64,000 bases of DNA, taken from positions 2,170,001 through 2,234,000 of the forward strand of contig CM057067.1 of the NCBI GenBank assembly GCA_029945375.1, read 5' to 3'. This document shows positions 43,640-54,973 of the stretch, piece by piece. This DNA comes from Agaricus subrufescens. Its lineage: Eukaryota; Basidiomycota; Agaricomycetes; Agaricales; Agaricaceae. Numbering within the stretch: the first letter of the stretch is position 1; each line of letters begins with the position of its first letter. The translations under genes and the position numbers were made by a program. The notes under the pieces were generated by a model that saw only the letters and a program-made list of their open reading frames with translations, was not told the origin of the DNA and searched no databases.

Positions 43640-46130
43640 CTTTCCATTTGCCTCATACACGACATCAGCCGATGCCTCCTCAACCCTTTGTCTATATTCT
43701 CACAAGGCCCTGTCCCCCAGGATGGACTAACTCGAGAAGAGGTTTTGGAGCGGGCCCAAGCATATGCAACGTTATCTCACCATGCTCTTGTATCTCTATC
43801 CGATGTATTTTCAATCGTAGCCATAATGAACACTTTTCTGGGTCCGTTTATTCCACCCCTGTCATGTTCTCTGTTCTGATGTGCATCTATCAGATGACCA
43901 ACTCAAAGGTTTGTAACAACAGCTGTTATCATTACTCTCTGCCCACCATTTACCAACACCCAGTTCCAAAAGTCATGGGACCTTGCAATACTGGACCTTG
44001 TACCACAGCACCTAAATCCTGCCATACTACTATTGCAGAAGCAAAAAATCCAGAACATCCTTGGCTGTTTATTATGGGGAAATTTTGGTGGTTCTTTAGG
44101 CAGATCTGAAGGGCTCAAGGTTTTCTCCATGTAACCGCTGAATGCTGGATTAACAAAAAATCTAGTTACATTTGGCTCTTCTACAATCTGAGCTCCCAGA
44201 GTTCATGGGGGCATTGCTACCGTTATACCCAACAATCCTTGTATTATCAACAAATGACGCACTCGATGTGAAGTTTCAAACTGTTGAGACTCTATGTTGT
44301 ATCACTGCTCTCAAGTTATATATCCCGATACCCCTTGGTCCCGAAGGATCATTCTTCATACTCATAACTTATCAAGTCCGAAAAGATCAAAAACAAGGCG
44401 TCCCAGGACGGCTCTTTTCAGCATATACTCTCATCGGCAATGCAAGGAAACCAAGGGAGCTGGAAAGCCAAGAGTCCCTTATGGGCCTCACTTATGGTTC
44501 CTTGCCTTATCTACTTATGTGATGCAGAGCTGTTTATTCATCCCTATTCATTAAAACTCTTCCTCACTCCCCTCGGCCAAGCAACAAATCACAAGCACAC
44601 CTATGTAAGGGCATTCCATCCGCATATATGGATCTGCCTGGTATGGTGTTATTCATGATTTCCAGATCCTACGGAAGGTTCTAAAGCCCTTGGTGCAACA
44701 GATACCAACAATCGAGCCTTCCTCGTTCTATGACAGGAACTCAAAGGTGGTATCTTTTTTTTTTTTTTTCTTTTTTTAAACAATCATAATTTTATATACC
44801 GGGGCGCTAAGGCAGACCGGTCCTACATACATGCCTGTACATAGAATTATCTAAGCAGAAACGAAACCAATACAAGAGAGGAAACATAACCCGAGACGAC
44901 ATACCGCCTCACAGTGAAAATACAGCGTCCTCAAGTTGCAAGTACCTAAGATCACCTGTCCGAAAGCATAAGGAAAAGAGAGAAGAGGAAGGGAAACTCA
45001 AAGGTGGTATCGGCACCGCATTGATCGCATCACAGTTATCAGATACTTCCCATCTACCCAAAAGAATCACTGCTGTCCTTCACATCATTAAGGATCTGTT
45101 TTCCAGATTCGGGAAGGAATCAACATTCTCTGTTGCCTAGTATGTGATGCAGGGGCGTCATCTAGTGCTGATTCGCAGAATACCACTCGGGACTTCTCTC
45201 AGGTGGTTCATCACAGTCTGTTCGCAGATCTGCTCATAGACTTGCCTGAAAAACAAGTCAGAACGCTTATCAATCATTTCCCAACCCCTGACCCCCAGTT
45301 TATATGCCCCCTTAGGGAGAATCAAATTCGAAAGCACTGGGAGGAATTTTTGCAACTGTGGGTGTACAGTGTTAATTGTACACATATATCGAGTACAGAT
45401 TACAAGTACTACAAAGTGAGTGGCTTCGTGTGTTGCGAGTAGTGATCAACTAACATCTTTTGTAGACTCAACTTTTAAACACTTGGCAATGTTTGCTTCT
45501 AGTCCGATCCCAACTGGAGCCTATGACTGCTCCTCTATAAGTCTTGCCCCCTACCACCGAGTGCATAAAATCAACATTCATTGATTTCATTGTTCAAACC
45601 GACAGCCCTTCCGACCAGAGGCGCCAACTCAACCTTGTATACAAACTTTCGATGTTCACCAAGCAATCATATGGGACACAATATCTAGTATCTTTGGCTG
45701 AAGCAATACTCTTTCCTGTCCTCAAAGAGAAATATGTTTTAGACGAGGAGGATGTTGCTGTTTGTTGACCTTGTATCGATTGGGGTCCCTGACTTTTTGC
45801 CATCTGTGCTGGCAAGGTCTGAGTTGCAGGAGGGCATTGAAGTTCAGCGACAACTTTGGGTGATGATGGTGAAGAATTATTTGATATGCCTACGGTGTAT
45901 GACTGGGAGGAGTTTTTATCGTTTCTCATGGTTCCTTTTCAGTAAGACTTGTTTGTTTGGACTTGAGTGCTGATTAATGAGGCTATTTTTTTTGCAGATC
46001 CTGGAACTTGGATACTCAGGATGTCAACTTGTGGAATTGCTCGTTCTCTAGAGCCGTTGAGGTTGCTTGGAGCTCGCGTACAACTCAGGTAGAGTTTGTT
46101 GATCATTTGTTAACATCAGCAAAACGGCTC
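43640..46130 (+). pseudogene. decayed unidentified gene(s), interrupted by a retroposon
   Basis: Protein-like stretches in changing frames: FSQGPVPQDGLTREEVLERA (about 43695), PLYPTILVLSTNDALDVKFQ (about 44217), LVQQIPTIEPSSFYDRNSK (about 44692) which is cut by the insertion at 44755 and resumes at 45012, HHSLFADLLIDLPEKQVRTL (about 45207) and SPSDQRRQLNLVYKLSMFTK then LVSLAEAILFPVLKEKYVLD (about 45610-45755). Amino-acid use and the intron-like GTAAGT/GTGAGT signals suggest a former multi-exon gene, but stops are frequent and no family is recognised. Whether this is one gene or two is unclear. Confidence 0.35.
44755..44994 (-). mobile_element. poly(A)-tailed retroposon (SINE or 5'-truncated LINE) with 17-bp target duplication
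   Basis: The 17-bp sequence AACTCAAAGGTGGTATC occurs at 44738-44754 and 44995-45011, exactly flanking a 240-bp insert. The insert begins with a T-run (44755-44777), i.e. on the minus strand it ends in poly(A). Just before the tail the minus strand reads AGCGCCCCGGTATATAAAAT. A TSD of this length plus poly(A) is the mark of target-primed reverse transcription by LINE machinery. No clear A/B box was found, so a truncated LINE 3' end is as likely as a SINE. Confidence 0.9.
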
Positions 46131-46279
46131 AAAAAATGTAAGGCTTTAGAATTCAACGGCAACGTGTAAAGTATACCACTATGTCTAAAGTTTCAAGCAA
46201 GGTGAAAACTAAAATTGAAACGTGCTGAATATATTGTATATAATGTATGGTTCCTGAACAATGGCGAAGAATGGAGAGC

Positions 46280-46505
46280 TTACAATCTTTTGTTGAGATT
46301 ACAATCTTTTCTTCAGATTACAATCTTATAGTGCCAAGGACAGCAAAATTTATTACCTAATACAGCTATATATGGCAGGATGAGCCAACAGGCAGAACTT
46401 ATATATGGCCTGTTTGACCCGTCAGCACCACCGGGAATCAAACGCCAGACCTCCTGGGAGCAAGACCACGCAGCAAGCCACTTAAACACCTGAGCCACAG
46501 TACTG
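46280..46505 (-). mobile_element. tRNA-derived SINE candidate
   Basis: On the minus strand from about 46505: TGTGGCTCAGGTGTTTAAGT (A-box-like TRGCNNAGY...GG at 46500-46481) and GCGTTTGATTCCC (B-box-like GGTTCGANTCC, 46445-46433), about 50 bp apart as in a tRNA. The outermost 7 nt (GTCAGTA / TGCTGAC) can pair as an acceptor stem. The T-stem is imperfect and there is no CCA, so it is not a working tRNA. Downstream (46280-46330) lie repeats of AGATTGTAATCT, a possible SINE tail. The same word recurs at 46700-46770. Confidence 0.5.
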
Positions 46506-46509
46506 ACTT

Positions 46510-47497
46510 ACTCACTTAGTACATACATCAAATATATACACAAATTCAAAAAACTCGAAAATTTTCTAAGTCCCTCAGCCGCTGGTATGCACCATCAACG
46601 CTGCCCTTGTATAATGTTAGATTCATATACCATTTAATTTTAGTGTTGGAGTCAGGCTTGTAATCCCACATCAAAGATTGAAGTATCAATGTATTCTTCG
46701 AAAAAGATTGTAATCTTAAAACGATAAATTGTGACATGATTGTATGCTTTGAAAAAGATTGTAATCTTAAACAAATAAAATGTGCCATGATTGTATTCTT
46801 TTATTTAGATTGTAAGGTCTTAAAAAGCTTCTATTGTCCATTTATTTCACTTTACCAGAACGTAAGCATTCACATTTTCTTTATTTGTAATACAATGTAT
46901 GTTTATGAGGTAAGGTCTACAATATTTGAGCCGATTTGCTGATGAAAGAGATTGGGGTCGCAAAAGACCAAATCATGAGTAGCCCTTTTGATTGCTCCCC
47001 TCTTGTAATTAATCAATACTCTACAGCCTACGATCCTGCCCCGGGACTATAACCACCCTGCTGACTTATCTTCACTTCTATCTAATAATGTCTTACATTC
47101 AGACCTACTATCTACTGCGGACACCTTCTTAGTCAATATTTATTCACCTTTGCCAGAAAACCACATTCTGACATTCTCAATTTTTGACAGTGTGACCCAT
47201 CCAGTCTCAACTTGCAAGATATTGTTCAACTTTTGGTTCTCCTGAAAGAAAGCCTTCACTTATGGTTCAAGGACAATGCAAAGCCAGTGCTTCAACAGGA
47301 ACATAATGCTCTGGTGCATTTTGTATCGAATTTCTTATTTCCTTACCCGTGTTCATCCCAACCTATCAGATTGATAACATCTACCATGTTCCTCTCAAGA
47401 TCCTATGCAACTTCCATCCCTCAATCAAAATACTTCAAGCACTCTCTTTATACCTCACTTCTTCATTCAAATGTATGGGGTACCCACCAATTGGCAT
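46510..47497. other. no confident gene
   Basis: Contains the AAAAGATTGTAATCTTA words at about 46697 and 46755 and a coding-like stretch LQDIVQLLVLLKESLHLWFK (about 47210-47270) with no recognised family, cut off by the LTR at 47498. Confidence 0.35.
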
Positions 47498-48824
47498 TGA
47501 AGAGACTAGATTGGTGTAAATGTGGAAAATAGAATATAAAATATAAAATTGAATGCAAATGCAACCCTTTGAAATACACTGAGTCTTGAGTGCAGTTCAT
47601 GGGGAGAATAAATCAGAAAGAAAGTGAAAGTAAGAGTCTCAATTAAGTATTAAATGAAAATAGGGGTAGAATAGAAATGTGAAACAAGTTTTGACTGAAT
47701 AGAGACCTCTTCCAGACCTATGCTGTTTCAATTAGAACCTTCACGACAAGTGGCTAAGCTCGCAACAACTGTCCTCAATAGGATGGGTTAGACAACTATC
47801 TAGGAGGGGTAGTGAGTCTGCCCTAGTGATGCCTCAACAAACTTGGAGAGCCTTGACCTGCCTTCATGCTTTGAGACAGACTGCAAGACAAGTTGAGCTA
47901 GCACCGAATGCTATCACGATCTCATTAGACCAGTGAAGATACTCTCTCAAGCAGAACACAAGACCTTCTGAGTCAAGAAAGAACTTAAGAAATGCTTAGA
48001 ACACTGTGAAGTTTAAGCAAACTTGATTTCACTTGCACAGCACTTGGGCAAAGATTCAATGCCAAATCTTGTCCTCTACTGGCGACTATATACAATACAC
48101 AATAAAAAACTGAGACAAAATAAACAAATATGAAACAGATAACCAAGTCCATATCCAGTACTGAATGGGTATAGTCTCCTTGACCAAACATTGCACTTGT
48201 CTAACCTTCCACTCCTCATTGGCTAACAAGTTTCCAACCCTAGACCCTAGCCTAGAAACCCTTGAGACTCATCCCCCTCTGATCAATCCGTTGATAAGAT
48301 GTCCTTGATTAGACTAAGTTTCTATCTTGCCATTAGTTGCTTCGAGATTATCACCATTGCTACCCAATCCAGAGTCTTGACCAATAATTCCAACAGTCTC
48401 ACTTCAGTTCATTCAATCTTGACATGTGCGAACTGTCTACTCCTAGCCTTTCCCTATTAGGCAGATAGTAGTTAATGATTTGGTCTAGCATAAGGTCCAC
48501 TAAAGGAACCGTGTTCCACTAAGTCCTCAAGCCATCCCATAGCCAGCCTCGATGATAATTCCCCATAAAGTCTACCTAGACTCAGTCTTGAGACTTCCAT
48601 TTTAAAGTCCTTGAATGCAATTATATTTCCCCTAGCAGTACAGTTTTCCTGCTAGGAATTGCAGATGCAATCTTGACTGATTCCTAGTGTGACCTGTCTT
48701 CACACATGCCCTCGACTGATCTTATTACTATTGGGGTGACCAATTGCTCATTCTCAGGCCTAATATGTATGCCTAGCCACATTAAACATACATTTTCACA
48801 TGTAAAATGGCTGGGGCTGTAACA
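47498..48824 (-). mobile_element. Gypsy-type 3' LTR, CpG-depleted copy of the 10605-11984 LTR
   Basis: In minus orientation it starts TGTTACAGCCCCAGCC at 48824 and ends AGTCTCTTCA at 47498, colinear with the solo LTR at 10605-11984. A polypurine tract (minus strand GTGGGGGGGAGA, 48825-48836) directly precedes the TG end. This is therefore the 3' LTR of an element whose body lay to the right. No gag or pol is readable beyond it, so the element is truncated or decayed. Confidence 0.85.
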
Positions 48825-49967
48825 TCTCCCCCCCACTATGAAACAACTGTCCTCAGTTATACCCAGAATCCATTCACAAAGCTAAAATGATAATTTCCAA
48901 CCTCTGACTAGACTTTGATTTAACCCCTTGACAAGCATTTCCCCTTGATCAGTGGTGGACTGGTGTTATAGTGACCCCGGCCTGGTCCTAAGCTAGGGCA
49001 TTATGTCATAGGAAATGCTCAGATTACCTAAGCATAACAAAGGATCCTCTTCAATGATCAATATATCAGAGTAACCCGAATATGCAAGGTGACTAGAGCT
49101 TAGAGAGTGATATCAAAGATATAAAAGCAATTAAGGCTTAATTCACTTCTAGGCTTTAGTTAGAAAAAGGCTCTATATTTGAGTCTCCACCTAACCAAGT
49201 AGAAACATTAGAAAGTTTCTACATGGTCAAGTCAACATCTTATATACTACATGACTCTATCTATTAATAACTTTGATCCTAAGAAGCTCTATCCCTAATA
49301 ACTGATCCTCAGGGCAGAAAGCATGGCTCGGGACCGAGATAGAAGCTTAATGAAACTAAAGATATCTAGATAGAAGTTCTTTTATCTATATATAAGACTT
49401 CTTTACTATTTATATAGAGTTCATTCATAATCAAGGCACAGAAGACAGTACAGAAATATAACAATCAAAGAAGCGAAATACAAGTACAAGACAAGAAAGG
49501 CATAATTGAAATGATTACATAAGTAATCATTTCTGTAAAAGAAAACATTGTTCATAATCATAACAACCGGTCTCTCTGGCCATCACCAGTAGCTATTAAT
49601 ATCACTACCGCCTCGTTCTCCCAGAGTGGCAATTGCTGTGCTTCTTTTCTGATCACCCTGGACCACACGTTACTAAATTTAGCGTGATCTGGTGATCACT
49701 TTCCAAAAGTGATGTTTAAACTTCCTCAGCTTCCTTTTTATTTTGCTAACCCCGCTTCATTTTTTCTTTGGGGCGTCATCAGCCAATGGCTCATTCCGCG
49801 CTACCACTGCTGACATAGCATGTTGCCGAGATCCAGTGCATCTTGCCTTTTCCGGCACCACCCTGTGGATCTTTACTTTGTTAATAGGGTATTTTCGACT
49901 GACGCTGAGCTCTGGCCCTTGGCTTAAAAAGCAGACCTTGCCCCCCTTGGCTTTCTCTTTCCCCATC
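48825..49967. other. decayed LTR-element interior, no open frames
   Basis: AT-rich, CpG-poor. Includes the polypurine tract at 48825-48836 and a perfect 11-bp inverted repeat GAAATGATTAC/GTAATCATTTC (49508-49533). Nothing else recognised. Confidence 0.45.
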
Positions 49968-52350
49968 ATGTCCTCCTCACCTCCCCAGCTGCCACCCAAG
50001 ATAGCCATTGCCACTATCCTCAACAAGGTGGAATGGGGTGCACATTTTCCGTCCGACATCCTTCTCCAGCACTCCGAGCACTTTTGAGCCCTTCTGGCCT
50101 ACTGAAAAACTCTTCAACCAGAGGAATTGTTGTCCACATCACCGTCCAACACTCCTCAGACTACCTCACAGACTTTGCCCTGGGCTGCTCACCCTTTGTC
50201 TACCCTGCTGGTGCCTTCCACTCTCCTGGCTGTTGCTCATACTCTGACACCAGTGCCCCGTTTGCAACCTATTTCTCCCTGCTCTCCTGTATCTCATCTT
50301 CTGACTCCTGCTATTCTCACAGCTCCCCCAACTTCATCAGTTTTGGCTTGGACTCCTCATCAACCTCCCCCTCGCTGTTCTCTTGGTGAGTTGCCTATAG
50401 CTCGCACTTGCCGCCTCTTTGCTGCTGTATGTGCCTCTAATATCGTGGCTACTCAAATCACAGCTAGGGTGGCAGCAGAGGCTCCCCGACTCAATCTGGC
50501 TGAAGTTCACGTGCTGCCTGTCTCTACTGCTGGCTCAACATCTGGGTCTGCTTGTAAAGGTGAGACTAATCCTCCCGCTACCAAGCACCCACATGTCTGA
50601 TCTCCATCACCTAAGACTACCCCCGAGGTAGTTCCCAAAATCAAAAAAGTTTCTCCTGCTAAGGTCCCAGTGCCTGTCCATACTTCTTGCCCTGGGTCTG
50701 GCAAAGGTCTTGGTCGCAAAACTACTGGTAGTAAATTTCCGGCTGGCTCATACACTGCTGCTGTCATTGGAATCACCTCCTCCTTGTCTTCTTCTGAACC
50801 TGAACAAGCCAGGACCAGCAACAAGGAAAGTGAAAGTGATGATGAAGATGAGGTGGTCCAAGAGGACGAGCTTGATGACTCCAATGTCGACATGGATAAG
50901 CCCTCTTCCAAAAAGCTCAAATTGGCTGCCTCTCATCGTAAGCCTGCACCCCCCACAAAGACTACCCCAGCAACTCATTCTCGAGCCACTCACTCAAAGC
51001 AATCCAAGACAGTCAAGACTCCCACAACCATCGATTCTGATGGCCCAGAGGAACCTCGCAGTATGTCTTCCTCCATCCCTGCTCTTTTCTCTGCTGACCT
51101 TCATTTCCTAGTCCACACTAATATTTCCTTGACTCGTCAACTTGGTCTTGCTCCTGGCACTCCCTATCTCAATGGTCTGACTATACACTTTGCTGTCTCC
51201 TATGATCTGGTATGCTTGCGATTAGCTCCTTCCTTTTTCTCTCCTCAATCATTTACTTTTAGTACTCTCCCTGCTCTGCAAACTGTCTTAACTGCACACG
51301 CAACTTCTGCTTGGTGTGCACCACAGACAGCCCCATCAAGCATCACTGTGGCAAATCTGCTGAGGATGCCCAGCATCACGTCGATGCTCTCATTACTGGC
51401 ATTGAGTGCGACCAGTGTGACCATGACCATGCTGGTCACTGCAGCAAAACTAAACCTCCTGCCCTGTGTCAATTCACGGCAGAATTATGCCACACACCTA
51501 CTTTTATCGCAGGCAATGGTATGTCCAACCTATCTTCCCCTTTAAATTTTCTTTTGATGACCTTGGCCTAGGGCTCCACATTTGCAACTGCAATCTTGAT
51601 GTTGCCCGCTACCAGATTCAAGGCTTGGAGCAGCAGCTCAGTCTCGCCATCTCCCACTATTGCACTCTCATTGTTGAGAGTGCCATCAACTTCCTTGCTG
51701 CCTATCGCTATCATGACAAGAAGCCCAAGTTCTGGATTGAGGCCAAACTTGTCTCTGATGTCAAAGGTTTCGAGACACTGCTTGCTGATGCCACTGACAC
51801 TGAGCACATCATTAGCTACAACAAGTGTGCCTTGACTGCCTCCAACCTCCCTGCCTATGATGTTAATGCGCTTGACAATCTCCCTGGTCCACATCATTCC
51901 GAAAACCTGCTTGTCTCTGGTCAAACCCTTTATGATTCTTTCCATCAGTTCAGCAAGTGGATGGGTGAGAAGCCTTTCCTCGTTGATGACCAGCAACCTC
52001 TTGTTCAGCCATCCTGGTGGGATCATCATGTCACTGCTTGTGAGAAAGCCAACATTCTGCTTTCCACTTGCACCAATCCTCAATTTTCTGAAGCTTTTGA
52101 TGAGTATCTCCATGTTCCTCCAATGATGGTGCCCGAGCCAGCAGCTGTTCCTACCAAGCCCAACTTGCCTGCTAGATCTCCTGCTCCTACTGCTGAAGCT
52201 GCCCCATCCACACCTTCTGGTCAAATGCTGCAGACTCCTCTTTCACTGACCTCTCCTAGCACCATGCACATTGAGGCCTCCCTTCAGCCAACCTCGCCCA
52301 GCAATACCAATGGTTGTGCAGCTGCCTTCCTGGAGGGCATTGAGGGGTAG
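49968..52350 (+). pseudogene. Cys-rich zinc-finger-like protein of unknown function, damaged
   Basis: An ATG at 49968 gives PKIAIATILNKVEWGAHFPS then a stop at 50085. EPFWPTEKLFNQRN continues in another frame. From 50127 a long frame (stop TGA at 50598) and its continuation to 51545 encode a Ser/Pro linker, an acidic tract (ESDDEDEVVQEDELDDSNVD), a Lys-rich stretch and YLNGLTIHFAVSYDL. A GTATGC...TTTTAG intron then leads to the cluster CSANCLNCTRNFCLVC followed by CGK, CDQCDHDHAGHC (about 51265-51440), a plausible zinc-binding module. The last exon (about 51520-52350) has LDVARYQIQGLEQQLSLAIS and a Pro-rich tail. The family resembles ones I recall in fungal repeat clusters; at least one frameshift and one stop make this copy doubtful. 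Confidence 0.5.
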
Positions 52351-52360
52351 GCACACTGAT

Positions 52361-52941
52361 TGAGTACTTGGTCAGCACTGGTGGTCATCTCTGTTTTGTG
52401 TTTCCTCTATATCCACCTCAAACATTATTTCTCTATTTTCCTTTTCCTCTTTTTCTTGGAATTTCTCTCTAGTCTGTCTTGCAATCAAGTTTTACTACTT
52501 CTTAGTTGAATGTAGTTAGCTCTCTTTATTTTCCAGACTAGTCTTTTCCTGTCTCGCTCTCTTCTCTCTTGTCATGTGGCTCCCTTATCCTGTAGTAGCA
52601 TTGCGCTACATTGTCTCATCTAAAATCCCCACTCAATTATATCTCGACTTTATCTGTGTCTTTTCTATCTCTGAGTGTGAATTCAATTCTTTTCTGCTAA
52701 ACGAGTCAGCAGCCTTAAGTATTCCACACGCTTTCTGTGTAGTCCTGATCTTGAACTCTAATTTCTTGCTTTATGCCAGCCTATAAATAACCCAATCTAT
52801 CACGGCCTATTTATAGGTCTGCTCCCATATTTATTAGAGTAGCCAAGCCTTGTAATGTTGCCTTGGCGCAGCCCCTCAACCAATGGAATCAGTTTATTAA
52901 TTCCATTATTTTTGAGTTAAAACCAATCTGAGACGCATCAC
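52361..52941 (-). mobile_element. second LTR family, minus orientation, left end approximate
   Basis: The minus strand starts TGATGCGTCTCAGATTGG at 52941, immediately preceded by a polypurine tract (AGTGAGGGGGAGAG, 52942-52955), the same arrangement as at 48824. A TATA-like CCTATAAATAGG lies at about 52812-52823 in that orientation. The far end is not certain; 52361 (TGATT on plus) is a guess from the TG rule. No retroelement reading frame is found to the right. Confidence 0.5.
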
Positions 52942-53059
52942 TCTCCCCCTCACTATGGAAACAGATGTCCTTGTTGATCACTGGTCTTGCTCAGAAAAAA
53001 TTTTTTTTCCTTGATCACATCCTCAATTACATTCTTGATGAATATAAGTCCTCCATAGA

Positions 53060-54840
53060 ATGTCTCGCAGCCTAACCATGTGTCTCGACTGTAGTTTGCA
53101 CCAGCTTCAATCATATGATAACTCCAATCCTTTCTGTTGCAGATGTGGCGGCCAAGGCCGTGGTAGGGGTTTATTATGAGGTGGTCTTGGTTGAGGGAGG
53201 GGTCTATCCCCTTCCTACAATCTCTCCCACTATTGCAATAGCATCTTGCCCTACTTTGATAGGAGCTCTTTGGACAAAGATTGCCATACTACTCCAATGC
53301 CTACTGAACTAGCGCTTCCTGCTAAACAAGCTTATGAAGAAGCTGTACATCTCCTCAACATGGGAATATCATCTTATTTTCATCACTTCAATCACTGACA
53401 CACTAGTCCTGCTGTTGCCCAGAGTCTGGCTGGTCCACTTGAGGCAGCGGGAAGTTTTCTGGTATCCCTTTCCCTCTCCTTGACTGACTCAGTCCATACT
53501 CACCAGGTCCTAGACATCCCTCTTGCAGGCCCTGCAACACCACACTGTTGCTCAGTCTTCTAGCAAGACGCAGCGGCTCCTCGCTTGTTCCAAAAGCATG
53601 TACAAATCCTATGCTAACTTCCAAGGCAAAGGTCACAAACAACCCGCAGTCTTCAACAAGTTGTGTACCATGCTCAGTGCTGTGGATCGCAATCTCAGAA
53701 ATGGCAAATGAGGTCCCCCTACCAAACCAGCTGCAGAACATGATGATGCTAATGGTCAAGGCACTTCTGAGCCTCCAGCCAAGAAGGTAAGCTCAACCAA
53801 CTTTCTACTCTTGCTTTTCTATACCAGCCAATTCTAGAGGTGTCAAACTATTCCTTGACTCCCTCCAGACAGCTCAGAGTCCTCCAAGGATGAAGTAGAG
53901 TTACAGACTATAGTCAAGACTGCACCACTCCCCCAACCTTCTACTTCCTTAAATGTATGTGCTTTCCTTTCACACATTCATGCTAATCCACACCCTCAGA
54001 TGGAGGTAGACAGCAAAGCTATTCCTCCCCCATCCTCAGACGGTCCTGAACCTGCCCCCCTTCAGAGTGCAGCACCAATAACTCAGAACATCACTGGGCC
54101 CACTATCCTAGGTGACCAAGATCAAGTCATGCAGACTCACCCTCGTAGCAACTCCATGTCCATGACTGTAAGTGTTCCTGTCTAGAACTGATTTTTCCTC
54201 GAACCTTATTTCTTTTTATTTTCTAGGACTTATATCCAGGCACAGCACAAATGGTACACATTTTCTATATGCCACTTCCTGGCTCCAACCTGCAATGAGA
54301 ACACTATCTCAATGCTCTCCAATTACAGCCTCGGGAACGTCTACCCATTTTGAACATTATCTCAGCTGCTACTGGTGTGCCCTAATCTCCTTCAACCTTC
54401 ACTCCTCCACTAATTCTCCTCCCAGCTGACACTTTGGTGTCCAACATTCATTCTTTGTTAGTCAAGGCCAACAAGGCCACTCATGTCATACAGTAGTCTT
54501 GGAAGCCAGCTATCAAGCTTTGCAGCACAAACTTTTGGCCACTACCACTGCTCTCATCAAGCCTGCCCAACAACTTGAATTCACTACTGTACACTATTGT
54601 TTATATGCGCAAGAGTATGAGTTCTTGTCTCAGCTCCTTGAGCAGCGTGATAAGCAATTCCAGAACAAACACTGTGAGACTGCAGGGGTGGGAAAAAATC
54701 ATGTCCAAACAGAGGATTTTCTGAACCCTATTACTTCCTTTTGTGGTGTGTCACCATCACATTTATCTACTCTTATGCCATCATTTTTTCCTCTGCCAAA
54801 CTTTCAATTTATAATGGCAAATCTGTGAAGTTTTCTGACC
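53060..54840 (+). pseudogene. unknown multi-exon gene with N-terminal CxxC motifs, interrupted
   Basis: Starts MSRSLTMCLDCSLHQLQSYD with CCRCGGQGRGRG following, then stops. Later pieces: ALPAKQAYEEAVHLLNMGIS (about 53307), AQSSSKTQRLLACSKSMYKS and GHKQPAVFNKLCTMLSAVDR (53545-53700), MEVDSKAIPPPSSDGPEPAP (54000) and SYQALQHKLLATTTALIKPA with YAQEYEFLSQLLEQRDKQF (54508-54660, coiled coil). The CLDC...CCRC start recalls small zinc-binding proteins. Several stops separate the pieces even allowing introns. CpG is scarce throughout. Confidence 0.4.
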
Positions 54841-54973
54841 TTTACCAGTGGATTGTATGCATCACTTAGATTTATTAAAAGAGGATTCTAACTATAAGTA
54901 GGATAAATTACTCAATAACCATAAGAGTTCCTCTATGCTGGAAGTGTAAATAATGAATAGAAATTAAGAAAAT

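Noticed and set aside
44755..44777. T-run as a pol III or transcription terminator
   Set aside because: The flanking 17-bp duplication shows it is the poly(A) tail of an inserted retroposon read on the other strand.
46421..46505. Functional tRNA gene
   Set aside because: A- and B-box-like sequences are present but the T-stem is imperfect and the cloverleaf does not close properly; treated as tRNA-derived repeat.
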